A DNA stretch of 64,000 bases from Fallopia convolvulus (lineage: Eukaryota > Streptophyta > Magnoliopsida > Caryophyllales > Polygonaceae). Positions 1-10,499 of this stretch are shown one piece after another. The stretch is taken from positions 27,533,877 to 27,597,876 of the forward strand of contig OZ024719.1 of assembly GCA_964016875.1 (NCBI GenBank). Reading direction: 5' to 3'. The number at the start of each line of letters is the position of its first letter. Position 1 is the first letter of the stretch. The translations under genes and the position numbers were made by a program. The notes under the pieces were generated by a model. It saw nothing but the letters and a program-made list of their open reading frames with translations, made no database searches and had not been told where the DNA came from.

Positions 1-357
1 ATATAGGCCGGAAGTGAGAAGGTGAAGTAGGTGTATCCACTATTGCAATAAGATGCATTAAGGCATCACCAAGTCCGGTCGGTAAAACACCACAATTCAC
101 AAAATCTAGAATTCCTTTGCTGACTTTCGGTCCAATAATCGTCCAATTTTTCTGAAAAAACAGCGCCGGAAATCCATCCGGGCCCGATGCTTTGTATGGA
201 TCCATCGTCCGGAGAGCATCCCAAACCTTTGCCTCCGAAAAAGGGCGGCTAATATCCTATATTTGGGCATCCGATAGTTCAGGGAAAGAAATAGGAGGCG
301 ACATCGTGGAAAGCGGAGGTGCATCCCTTTCAGCTGTAAAAAGATTTGATAGTTCAC
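1..357 (-). pseudogene. LINE (L1-type) reverse transcriptase fragment
   Basis: Read on the minus strand this is the N-terminal part of a plant non-LTR retrotransposon reverse transcriptase. Visible landmarks are a W-D-A-L-R-T-M-D-P-Y-K-A stretch followed by SGPDGFPALFFQKNW, then HLIAIVDTPTSPSHFRPI, which matches the L1-type pattern of a GPDG box followed by P-T-x-P-x-x-F-R-P-I. The frame has an in-frame TAG upstream of the GPDG box, and the usual LIPK residues are altered. The fragment runs off the left edge, so catalytic FADD and RNase H are not visible. It encoded target-primed reverse transcription; here it is a dead relic. Confidence 0.8.
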
Positions 358-406
358 TCACTGTTTCTTTTTTTCATTGAAAATTATTTTTGACAGTTCA
401 CTCACT
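351..406. repeat. 12-bp direct repeat flanking a 32-bp spacer
   Basis: AGTTCACTCACT occurs at 351-362 and again at 395-406, between the LINE fragment and the FAR1-like pseudogene. It could be a footprint of the LINE insertion or a small local duplication. Confidence 0.4.
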
Positions 407-425
407 CATCTTTTAACTCTGTTAT

Positions 426-2755
426 GTGTTTTATTTCTCTATGAATTTTAGATCATCCATGATAAATTTAATTGATTTGAATGAAATTCCAAAAGATCAA
501 ATATGTGATGATGGTCAAAGAGGCATAATTAATCTGTGCACGACTTTTGATTACAATGAACTAGATGGAGAGATTTATGAAGAAAATGAAGGGGCTGTTA
601 TAGACTTGAATGATGGTGAAGATGAACAGACTAATGAAAATCTATTTGTACCTTTTATTGGACAATGTTTTCTTAGTGAGGAAGAAGCATTTAAATTTTA
701 TGAGAGGTATGCTAAAAGAAGCCGTTTTTCCATTCGCAAAGGCCGAATTATCAAAAAGGGCGGGAGGATGGATAGGCGAGATTTCTTTTGTCATCGTGAA
801 GGATTTCCAGAAAAAAAGTTTGTTGATCCAACTAAAGAGCAAAGAAACAAAGGGTCTTTAAGATGTGTCTGCAAGGCAATAATGAGAATCAAGATGAAGA
901 AATCTGTTGACATTTTTCCGGAGGAATAGCATGTTGTTCAATTTTTACATGTACACAATCATGAGTTGTTGCCCGCTGAACAGGTGCGTTTTCTTGCATC
1001 GTACCGTGCCATTTCAAAAGAAGATGAGTATCAGATTCAACTATATGAAGAATTCGGTCTATTGTTTAAGAAAATAATGCGTGTCATGGAGCTGCAAAAA
1101 AACATAAAGCATGGTGATCTTCCATTTCTTAGCAAAGATGTCTTTAACTACTTTAACAAAATTCGTCAAGGTATTCTAGGAAGTGATGATATGAATCTTC
1201 TTCAAAGTTGTAAGCGTGCCAAGGATGAAGACTCGAGGTTTCAATATGCTTATACTGTAGATGAACAAAACAAATTAGAGCATATTTTTTGTGCACCTGC
1301 TCATTGCTTTGATTGGTACCAACATTACGGAGATGCAGTTGCATTTGATACCACATACAAGGTAAATTTCTATGATATGCCTTTTGGTATTTTTCCGGGC
1401 ATTGACAACAACGGAAGGACTATATTGTTTGGTTGTGCTCTCCTTAGAAATGAAACAGTGCCTACATTTCATTGGTTAATGAAGGTAAACATGCATTTTA
1501 ACTTGTTTTTTAATTACTTTATACTAGTATTATTTTTATTAACATTCTTATGTGAAATTAATATTCTTTGTAGTCCTTTACTACACTTATGAAGAGGCCA
1601 CCTAAGACTATCATCACTGATCAAGATCCATGGATGACACAAGCTATTTCCATTGAAATGCCGCTTATAATGCATGTTTTTTGTATATGGCATATAACTG
1701 CAAAGCTTAGCAATTGGTTCACCTCAACTCTCAGACATCTATACTCAGCTTGGTGTGCCGAATTTTATAACATGTATAGGCTTGACAACCGTGATTATTT
1801 TGAAGAAGAATGGCCCCTTGTTGTTTCAAAGTTCAACCTACAAAGAAATAAGCATGTTATTGGTTTATACAATGTCAAACAATATTGGGTGCCAGCTTAT
1901 CTTCGTGACTACTTCTTTGGAGGTATGTCAACAACGGAAATATCTGAAAGCATCAACAGTTTTCTAAAGCGCTATACTTCAAACCGTTCATGTTTAACCC
2001 AACTTGTCAAAGAAGTAAGTATATTATTCAACTCTTTATAATTTTTGTATACTATATAATATACTACTCTTGTGTTTCATTTAACTTTGATTTATGACTA
2101 GGTTGATCTTGCCATTGAGGACATTGATCACACAAAACTACAACATACAATGTTAGATACGTAAAGAGGGTCTTCTTTGAGAACTTTGTCACCTTTAGAG
2201 GAACAAGCACATAAAATGTTTACAAACTTTGCTTTCAAAAAGTTTCAAGAGTAGTTTTAGATGGCAACTCAATACACAATATGTGTAGAGAATCTTACAA
2301 CATTCATAGTGCAACATTTCAAGGAGCTACAATCCCAAAAACATAAGATCTTTTATGATGGTGATATAACTACTTGTACTTGAGAGCACTTTGAATTTTG
2401 GAGGATTCTTTGTCGTCATGTTTTAAGTTTGTTCCTCCATAATGACTGCTTTAATATTTCAGTTACATACTTGCCATTGTGTTGGTGTAAAGATGAATAT
2501 CATAGCTTTGGAGATGGTTGAATACTCCGCATTGAAACATCTAGAGTTGAAATTGCAAGTACCATTGTTGTTACTGTAGGTGTGCATGATGATATTAGAG
2601 CTCCTGCAACTTCAACAACAAAAGGTCGTCCCAAGACAAAACGAGCAAGAGGTGGAAAAGAATTGGCGAAACTAGTTAGAGTATGTGGATTTTGCAAGAA
2701 AAATGGCCACAACATCACTACTTGTCCTGAAAAAGAGAACGTGGATCATGTAAAC
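426..2755 (+). pseudogene. FAR1/FRS-family (MULE-derived) protein pseudogene, three exons
   Basis: FAR1-related proteins are domesticated Mutator-like transposases acting as nuclear transcription factors. Exon 1 (about 426-1484) carries the FAR1 DNA-binding region (F-L-S-E-E-E-A-F-K-F-Y around 675) and the start of the MULE transposase domain (AFDTTYKVNFYDMPFG). An intron (GT at 1485, AG ending 1573) leads to exon 2 (1574-2014) with KTIITDQDPWM and CIWHI. A second intron (GTAAGT at 2015, AG ending 2101) leads to exon 3, with a SWIM region (FEFWRILCRHVL near 2390) and a C-terminal zinc knuckle, CGFCKKNGHNITTC. The reading frame is continuous across all exons, but it is broken by TAG at 927-929, TAA near 2162, further stops near 2250, and a TGA replacing the second cysteine of the SWIM CxC. 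A Tat-like element is inserted immediately downstream. The intact splice sites show this was a real gene or MULE gene, not a retrocopy. Confidence 0.85.
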
Positions 2756-2766
2756 TGCTCATGTAC

Positions 2767-3287
2767 TGTTGGGCCCTCCGAAATCCAGCCCAAAAGAAGC
2801 ATTGCAAGCCCAGAGTAATCGGTCCGAATAATTTGATAGAAGGAGAGGTCGATGAAGTAGTCAAAGCGAAGCTGAAATCTCGGACCCCATGATCACCATT
2901 CAATGACTATCTCATTAACGACGAGGGAGAGATCTTCAGGATTTGCCAAACGTTTCAGCCAACGGTCGAAGTGGGGAAGAAAGCTATAAATAGGGACGAG
3001 GCAAGGATAGAGGACACACAAGACCAGCATTCATACTCAAAATCACCTACGAGAGCTCCAATCTTTTAGTCTAGTCATTTTATTCAAGTGTTCATTTGTG
3101 TTAAACAAAGGATCCACTCACAATCTCAATCTCAATACAAATCCCACTATCATTTTGCTATTATCTACTTGTCTTTTATCTTGTTTTACTACTTACTTGT
3201 AACTAGTAACGTGTTACAGACTCTGTTTGGTTAGGATTCCAACATCTTAGTAGGTAACACGTTAAAATGGTTATCCTGCCGAAAACA
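2767..3287 (+). repeat. 5' LTR of Tat-like element
   Basis: The LTR runs from TGTTGGGC to CCGAAAACA, about 521 bp. Its last 43 bp recur at 7070-7112 with about four differences by eye. It contains a TATA box at 2983-2991. The left boundary is inferred from the TG dinucleotide because the matching end of the 3' LTR is deleted. Confidence 0.7.
2983..2991 (+). promoter_or_regulatory. TATA box in Tat-like LTR
   Basis: CTATAAATA lies about 300 bp before the LTR end, the expected position of a retrotransposon core promoter. Confidence 0.55.
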
Positions 3288-3357
3288 ATTGCCGCCCACC
3301 GTGGGGCCCTAGCCAAAGAGAAGTCACGCTAAAGCAGCTACAGATTCTATCAACGAG

Positions 3358-5100
3358 ATGGACGGAATCCAAACTACTTACAGCCATGTAGGAGATCCCG
3401 ACAATCATGAGGTCAATGAGGAAACTAATAACCAAGGTGCTGGAAACACTGGTGGAATTGGGAACGAAGGCGGAGTTGGAAATGTGGAAGGAGTTGAGCA
3501 AGGTTCCGGGAACTCCAACGGCAACCCTGGCACTTTCGAAGAACGAGGAGTAGGAGGAGGCGATTCCGATGTCATCATGGAGCTCCGTGCAACAATGATC
3601 GCTCCCCAAAAGGACCTGGAAAGACAGAAAGAGGCCAATGCTAAATTTACCGAGGTATATGAGAAGCAAATTGAAACATTGACTAGTGAATGTAATTTGC
3701 TTCGATCTCAGGTGCAATCAGCTCCAACCCGACCTCGCGGAACCGATGTGGTAGAAGGAATTGCCAGACGATTAGACATTGATGACCCAGGCCTCATAAC
3801 ACCTGAGGTCGTTAGACCGGTAACCGGGTATCATGTAAATGGTAATTCCCAAAGGGCGGTACGGGAAGATACTGAGGTTTCCCAATTACGGGAACGCCTC
3901 AGGGCCCTGGAGGATCGAATCACTTAGGTCCCAGGGGCACCTCAACCGATAGCAATGGAAAGAAGGGATGGCTACACTGACTCCCCCTTCGTGCCTGCTA
4001 TCGCAAGAGTTGACATCTCCCGAAAGTATCACGTCCCTGACGTACCCAATTACGAAGGGGTAACGGATCCTGATCAATACATAGCTGCATTCAAACAAGC
4101 TACGAACATCGGTATTGTCCCTTTTGACATGAAGGAGATTGTTATGTGTTGTTGGTTCGGGAACACGTTATCTGGACCCGCACTTAATTGGCATTCGCAT
4201 TTACCTCTTGGAAGTATTTCCTCTTTTGCTGAGTTGATTGACAAGTTCAGGATAAGATTTGCAAGTAGTCGGCACGCTAAGAAACGATCAAGCGACTTAT
4301 ACCGCATGGTCCAAAATCCGGGTGAATCTTTGAAGACCTTCCTCAATCGCTACAACGAAGAACTAGTAACCATTGAAGGATGTGACGCCGCTACAGCCGT
4401 GGAAGCATTCCGAAGGGGCATATTGGTTTGTAACCCAGAGTTATATCGTGAGCTAACTAAATACCCTTGTTCGAATTTCGATGAAGTGCAGGTGAAGGCG
4501 TTAGCACATGTTTGATTGGAGGAAGACGACCTCTTTGTTGAAAAAGCAATAAGCCCTCCCCAGCCGGACCGAAGACAAGGGAGGCGAGAACCTAGATATG
4601 CCCCACTGCACCCCTTGCCAAAACAACCGTCAATACGACATTTGCTAGGCAAGGTGAAAGATATGAAAGTCCCAGACTGCCCCCCAGACTTTCCCATTAC
4701 AACTTCAGTGTGGACACAACAGAGGTAGTTCGAACTCTCAACAGCATGGGGGATGATGTCAAATTGCCTCGAAAGAATAATGTACCTTCGCATCAGAAAG
4801 ACAACTCTAGATGGCGTGACTTCCACTTTGATCATGGACACTGGACGGACGAATATATCACGTTGCGAAACGAGGTGAGCGAGTTATTACGCAAGGGGTA
4901 TCTCAAAGATTTAATATCATAAAAAGCGAAGGAGCAGCTAGAGCGCAACAAAGAAAAAGCTAGTCCTCCTTCACCCCCGAAGCACACTGGAGTAATTAAC
5001 GTCATCACCGGGGGTTCAGAAATTTGTGGCATAACGTACTCTGCAGCAAAAAGAATCGCAAGGGACACTAGGAAAGAGTATCCCAGAGCTCCTTCATGAG
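3358..5100 (+). pseudogene. Tat-like gag polyprotein, degenerate
   Basis: This encodes the capsid/nucleocapsid precursor that packages element RNA. The first ATG after the primer site is at 3358. The capsid core runs from about 3955 to 4515, with the hallmark order P-N-Y-E-G-V-T-D-P-D, a tryptophan-rich middle ending ALNWHSHLP, and a segment with LYRMVQNPGESLKTF. Downstream come HFDHGHWTDEYITLRNEV and INVITGGSEICGITYSA, the typical Tat gag C terminus. One frame is kept from 3358 to about 4728, broken by TAG at 3925-3927 and TGA at 4513-4515. A frameshift near 4720 and a TAA at 4920-4922 follow. Confidence 0.8.
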
Positions 5101-5204
5101 CAAGTTTCACCATGATGCCAATTACCTTCGATGATGCGAAGAAGAGGAAGTTCACCATGATTGTCTAATAATTTCTTTAACGATAGCCAATTTCCTTGTT
5201 AAGT

Positions 5205-7069
5205 GAATATTATTTGATAACAGAAGCTCTACTAACTTGCTCATGTTGGAAGCCTTGTACAGCTTAGGTCTTGGGATGGATGACATTGTCAAGAAATGGC
5301 TTCAGTGGTGAATCACGCAACATGTTGGGAGAAATATCCTTGCCAACCGTCGCGGGAGGAATAAACTACCAGGTAAAATTTCAAGTACTTGATTACCCTT
5401 CAATGTCATTTTGGGCAGGCCATGGATACACAAGATGAGGGCAATCCCTTCTACTTACCATCAATGTGTGAAGTTCCCGACACCATGGGGAGTTCAAGAA
5501 ATTAAGGGTGAACAAAAATTAGCAAGGGAATGCTACTCCGTGACGATGAAAGCAACGACTTCCAAGAACATACAACTTGAAACATGGAAGAAGTCGTCAG
5601 ATTAGCAATTAAAGGACTGCAGAACAACCACTTATTACGTGAAGCCGGAGACGCCAGAACTTGAAGAAGTAGCTCTTGATCCACTAGATCAGTCAAAGAA
5701 AATTAAAATAGGAGCAGACTTGGAGCCAACTTTACGTATACAATTGGTGGAGTTTATATGGTGCTACAGTGATTTTTTTGCGTGGTCGAACGAGGATATG
5801 GTGGGAATTGATCCTGATGTGATCACACACGCCCTTAATGTCAACAAGAAGGTGCCACCAGTGAAGTAGAAAAGGCGTAAGTTTGCACCCGAACGGAATC
5901 AGGTAATCAACGATGAGGTAAAATCCTTGCTCGAGTCTGGAAAAATTAGAGAAGTAAAATATCCTGATTGGATTGCGAATGTGGTAGTCGTAAAAAAGAA
6001 AAATGGTAAATGGCGCGTTTGCGTGGATTTTACCGATCTAAACAAAGCGTACCCTAAAGATTCGTTCCCTTTGCCTCATATCGATGCAATTGTGGATGCA
6101 ACAGCGGGGCATGAGCTCTTAACTTTCATGGATGCGTTTAGTGGATACCATCAGATAATAATGCATCCCGACGATCAAGAAAAAACCGCGTTCGTAACCA
6201 ATCAAGGAACTTACTGTTACAAAGTTATGTCCTTCGGGTTAAAAAACGCAGGTGCTACTTATCAGAGATTGGTTAATAAGATGTTTCAGGAAAAACTGGG
6301 GGATACAATGGAGGTCTACATTAACGACATGCTAGTCAAGTCGTTGAAGGCGGAGGATCTCATTACCCATTTAAGAGACGCGTTCCAGATCCTGCGAAGC
6401 TACAAAATGAAATTGAATCCAACCAAATGCTCCTTCGGAGTAACATCAGGGAAATTCCTCGGATACATAGTAACGCAAAGAGGAATCGAGGCGAGTCTAG
6501 ATCAAATCAAGGCCATAATGGAGCTGCAATCACCAAAATGCATCAAAGACGTACAGAAATAAACAGGGCGAGTAGCAACATTGAACTGGTTCATATCCCG
6601 ATCCTCGGACAAAAACAAGTTGTTCTACGACGTCTTGAAGAAGAACAAGTCATTTGAGTGGACGGAGGCACATGAAGCAGCCTTCAAAGAGTTGAAAAAT
6701 TATCTATCTAACCCGCATGTACTTTCCAAACCCAAGCCAGATGAGAAGTTATACGTGTACTTGCCGTGTCCGAAGTAGCAGTAAGCGCCGTCCTGATCCG
6801 AGAAGAGAATGGAGACCAGTTGCCCATTTACTACGTAAGTAAAACCTTGCTTGATGCGGAAACCAGGTATTCACCTGTGGAAAAACTTGTATTGTCTTTG
6901 ACAATGGCTTCAATAAATTACGTCCTTATTTTGAAAGTCATTCTATCATCGTGAGGACTAACTATCCAATGAAGAGTATCATGTCAAAGCCAGAATTATC
7001 AGGTCGGTTAACAAGATGGTTGATCCACTTAAATGGTTACGACATCACTTACGATCCAAGAGTATCATG
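5205..7069 (+). pseudogene. Tat-like protease, reverse transcriptase and partial RNase H
   Basis: Protease remnants appear near 5212 (DNRSSTNLL, where the active-site glycine of DxGSS is replaced by Arg) and near 5415 (LGRPWIHKM). Reverse transcriptase runs from about 5900 to 6560 with VVVKKKNGKWRVCVDF, LNKAYPKDSFPLPHID, MDAFSGYHQI and MSFGLKNAGATYQR. The catalytic box reads YIND instead of YIDD/YVDD, a lost metal-binding aspartate. After a TAA at 6560 the connection domain (SFEWTEAHEAAFKELK) and early RNase H follow in shifted frames, then the sequence jumps into the 3' LTR remnant. The pieces are collinear with Tat pol, but no stretch is functional. Confidence 0.8.
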
Positions 7070-7112
7070 TCTTAGCAGGTAACACGTTAACGTGGTTATC
7101 CTGCCCAAAACA
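7070..7112 (+). repeat. 43-bp remnant of the Tat-like 3' LTR
   Basis: Positions 7070-7112 match 3245-3287, the last 43 bp of the 5' LTR, including GGTAACACGTTAA and the terminal AAAACA. It is fused directly to the RNase H region, so a deletion removed integrase through most of the 3' LTR. Confidence 0.75.
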
Positions 7113-7690
7113 TCTACTATAAGGAAGAAGAAGAAGACGGATGCAAATACATGTGCAGATTTGAATCCAATTTTTTCTCTGAAATTCTGATTTGATGGAC
7201 GACTGGTGTTGGTATAACTTCTATTCTTACTTTAACTTTATTTTTTTTCCAAAGACTTTTCCTTCTTGTTATTGAATTTTAGTATTCAATTTGATAATGG
7301 TTTACTGGTGATTTGTGTCATATGGTTACTCCAGTAGCTTTATTATGAGATGTCTTTTTTATTTTGTTTTATCTACACAAGCCAATGTTTTTTTTATATT
7401 TTGTTTTATCTAAAAATGCTAGGAGATGACTTTTTTTTAAGATTGGGAAAGTTGAACTAATAATGAGGTCTATCAGATCTTTCTCTACATAAAACAAAAA
7501 TCATAAAAATCATGGAGGTTTTTCTGGTCTGTAACGTTGATATATATGAATGAAAAAAAACTATAAAAGGTAAGAATAGATTAGGACCATTAATATGCAG
7601 TATTTAATTAGAGGTAAATGGTAATTTTAAAGTTGCCATACGTGATTAATACAAATAATGATAGGATTAGATAAGGTTGCTAATTTTAGT
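7113..7690. other. AT-rich intergenic DNA, no gene seen
   Basis: I find no coding pattern here. It resumes the sequence that lay downstream of the FAR1-like gene before the Tat insertion and might contain its degraded 3' untranslated region. Confidence 0.4.
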
Positions 7691-7694
7691 TGCT

Positions 7695-7721
7695 TAACAT
7701 ATGCCCTAAGGGCATATGTTA
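7695..7721. repeat. 27-bp perfect palindrome
   Basis: TAACATATGCCC and its exact reverse complement are separated by TAA. This may be two abutting terminal inverted repeats of a MITE, or the left tip of the element described at 7855-8985. Confidence 0.7.
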
Positions 7722-7854
7722 GAAAAACCGTTTAGTTAAATATCATTAAGAAAATTAGATCAGATTTAATAAGTGTTCTTTAAATATTACAACATTTCAT
7801 AAATTATTGATTAAATTATAGGAAAAGACTCACGAAAAATTATTAGAGTGCAAT

Positions 7855-8985
7855 GAATTTTGTCCATTTTCCGAAAAAATTGACGTTTTGGATTAGAGTT
7901 TCATTAAAGAAGAATAAAATACGACACGTGCGTATTTTTCTGAATTATTCATGTGTTATTTGAAAAATTCGTTTATGGGGAACAAGCGCATCGTGTGCAT
8001 CAATTTTGCTTACTATGTGAATCGATTTCGCCTAGGATGTAAATCGGTTTTGCCTTGGATGTGCATCGATGATTTGATGCACATTGTGCATCGATGATTT
8101 GATGCACATTGTGCATCGATTTTGAACTTTTAAATTTTTATAAATATTTTTTATCAGTTTAGTTATGTGAATGAAAATCATAGTGAACTAGTATTTAATG
8201 TACATATCATTAGTTTTGATGTATATGTAAAATAATATGCACTTTCTGGTTCTTTTGATGCACATATGATCAATTTCAATTGACATAAAAACCAAGACAT
8301 ACTTTTGTCTGTCGATTTCGCCTTGGATGTGAATCAAAATTAATTCTATATTTATCAAAACTAATTTTTTGTGCATCACTTTTTTGACGCACATTATACA
8401 TTGGTTTCGCCATGGTCATGAATCGGTTTCGCCTTGAATGTGCATTGATTTTTTATGCATATTATGCTCAATTTGAACTTTTTTTTTTTTTAATGTTTTA
8501 ACCTTTTAGTTATGCATGTGAATCCTATTGTTAGCTAAGTTTTATGTACATATCGTTTATTTCGATGCACAAGTAAAATAATATGCATTTTTTAGTTCTT
8601 TTGATGCAAATATGGACAATTTTAATTGATATACATAATAACACACATTTTGTGCATCAATTTCGCCTTGGTTGTACATTGATTTTGCCTTGTTTTGCTT
8701 CACATACGGCTAATTTTGATGCACAAACACATATCTAAGACACTAGTTTTCATGCACGTTCGATTTTTTTGATGCACTTACAACTAGTTTTGATGCACAT
8801 AAAGCAAATTTTGATGCACAATGTGTGCGCGTCCCTTGTATCCTTTTTTTGAAAAATACATGAATAATTAGCCAAATATTTGTTTGTGACGTATTTTTTT
8901 GCGCTTTTGAGTGAAATGATCTACGCCCTTGATTTTTCTCCATCCAACGCCTCAAATTTATTCTCTTTTCTCACTGTAGCGCCCA
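7855..8985. mobile_element. MITE-like element with degenerate terminal inverted repeats
   Basis: The segment around 7855-7980 is an imperfect inverted repeat of 8835-8985. AATACGACAC and AATTATTCATGT on the left match AATACGTCAC and AATTATTCATGT on the complement of the right. The resemblance continues outwards through GATCATTTCA-like and GGAGAAAAAT-like blocks. Between them the DNA is non-coding and built of many copies of GATGCACAT / GTGCATCGATT. The layout fits a non-autonomous, Mutator-like or similar DNA transposon; no target-site duplication could be settled, so the ends are approximate. Confidence 0.45.
8061..8120. repeat. 25-bp tandem repeat, 2.4 copies
   Basis: A 25-bp unit (8061-8085 and 8086-8110, identical) is followed by the first ten bases of a third copy. 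Each unit carries GTGCATCGAT and its near-complement GATGCAC, so the array is partly self-complementary. Looser copies continue to about 8820. Confidence 0.8.
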
Positions 8986-9016
8986 TTCTCACCAGAATCA
9001 GAACCTAATTTATATG

Positions 9017-9482
9017 GGTTGGATCGAGGTTAGTTCAAACATTTGTGGGAACTGTATCGAACAGTTCTCACACGCAGCGAAAATAATAGATAAGTAGGTA
9101 AATAAAAGCGGAAGAGACAGTCCCTTATAGAGGAACCCCACAACGATCAACTAACCGCGTGAGTAAACCTCTATGTTCTCTTGGAGGATTTTGAATGAGT
9201 TCCCTTTTCTTTTATTGCTTAGTTCCCTTCAGTGTTTACAAGGCAGAATACAAAATTCTTTGTTCCTACAAGGGCGACTCTCTCCCTAAGCAACGCTATT
9301 GTACTCTCTCAACCCTAACATTGGTGAACGCTCACAATCAAAAGCAAAAGTAAACTCAAACCTGACAACCTTTTTTCTCTACAACCTAGTTCCCTTAGAT
9401 TTGGGAACTTCCTTCTTTCTCCTTTCACCGTCGTCGAGTTGAGCTCGCCGCCGGGGACTTTTCACCACTTGAATGGTCTTCT
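9017..9482 (-). repeat. Partial 3' LTR of the minus SIRE-like element
   Basis: This matches 10500-10965 in sequence and order, ending on the minus strand with the GATCCAAC end. It starts abruptly at AAGACCATTCAAGTGG, a point inside the LTR, where gag sequence is joined. Confidence 0.8.
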
Positions 9483-9499
9483 TGTTGTTGTTGTTAGGC

Positions 9500-10442
9500 C
9501 TTCGCTCCTTAGTTCCCTAAGGACAGTTTTTTGCGAAGTGCCCCTTCTTGTAGCATGTAGCACCAGCCATATCTTTTTCTTTGTCTTGGTACTTGTTGCT
9601 AGGACCATAGTTCATCATTTATCCGCTGGAGTTCCCTTTAAACTTCCCTTTCTTGTAGAAGTTGCGAAGGTCCTTGGTGACTAGCACGAGTTCCTCATCG
9701 TCATCCTCCTCAGATTCTTCGTATTGCTCTTGGACGGATTTGAGGACCTTCTCCAGTTTGAGGGCTCTTCCTCGACTCTCCATCTCTTGTTGCTTGTCTT
9801 CTTGCTTCCTTTTTTCATGTCCAATGAGTTTACCAAACACTTGGTGAAGCATCAAGTTCCTATTCTCATGATTTTCTTTGAACATAGTACGTTCGTTAGC
9901 CTAATCAGCCGTCAACCCATTGAAAAGCTATTGCACCTTCATTTTATCGGAGATCTCTTCCTTGGTGATACCAAGGGTTGTCATCTTGGAACATAGGGAC
10001 TCGAAATGAGATTGATAGCAATCAATCGATTCTCCCATAGTCATCTTAAAGTTGAAGAACTTCCTCCTTGCATTCATCTAGTGGTCTTCCTTGAGATCGG
10101 AACTCCCTACGTGCATTTGTTGAATGGCTTCCAACATCTCCTTGGTTTTTTCCATGTTTGCCACTCGATCGTTGTCTTGTGCTCGCACATTGCGTTGTTG
10201 AGGTACATCTTGGCTTTGTGGTTAGCCTCCACACACTACCATTCGCTTTGGCCCCATTTGGACAAGTCGTCCCTAATGGTTGGATTGACCTCGAAGTTTC
10301 CTCACTATATGACACGCCATGCTTGGAAGTCATGGTTCCTCATCCAATCTTTCATTTTGATTTTCCAGTTCTCGAAGCATCCAGCAATGATCCTAGGAAG
10401 TTTGTTGTTCCAATGTCTGATTTTCATGAGTTCTTGAGACAT
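9500..10442 (-). pseudogene. SIRE-like gag, degenerate
   Basis: This is the minus-strand gag of a Copia element. An ATG at 10442 starts MSQELMKIRHW, followed by WKIKMKDWMRNHDFQAW, the homologue of the gag N terminus at 56269. A long middle section near 9619-9885 is open (LMLHQVFGKLIGHEKRK, then an acidic run, then LVLVTKDLRNFYKKGK). A CYKKGHF zinc knuckle near 9560 has lost its second cysteine (C-Y-K-K against C-Y-K-C). In-frame stops lie near 10305 and 10245 and at 9619. Downstream it is fused to LTR sequence. It would have formed the nucleocapsid; it is now inactive. Confidence 0.8.
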
Positions 10443-10485
10443 TTTTCTTTTACCTACAAAGACTAACCAAAAATCTAGAGCACCT

Positions 10486-10497
10486 GCTCTGATACCA
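10486..10497 (-). other. Primer-binding site, initiator tRNA-Met
   Basis: The minus strand reads TGGTATCAGAGC immediately after the LTR, the complement of the 3' end of initiator tRNA-Met used by most plant Copia elements. Confidence 0.85.
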
Positions 10498-10499
10498 AT

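Larger units (their letters stand above)
2767..7112 (+). mobile_element. Ty3/gypsy Tat-like LTR retrotransposon, internally deleted
   Basis: The element begins at a TGTTGGGC LTR start and ends with the last 43 bp of a second LTR copy. Order: 5' LTR (2767-3287), a primer-binding-like site GCCGCCCACCGTGGGGC just inside, gag, protease, reverse transcriptase and the start of RNase H, then an abrupt join into the LTR tail. Integrase, most of RNase H, any extra ORF and most of the 3' LTR are missing. The flanks TGTAC (before) and TCTAC (after) may be a mutated 5-bp target-site duplication. It lies directly after the FAR1-like zinc knuckle. Confidence 0.8.
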
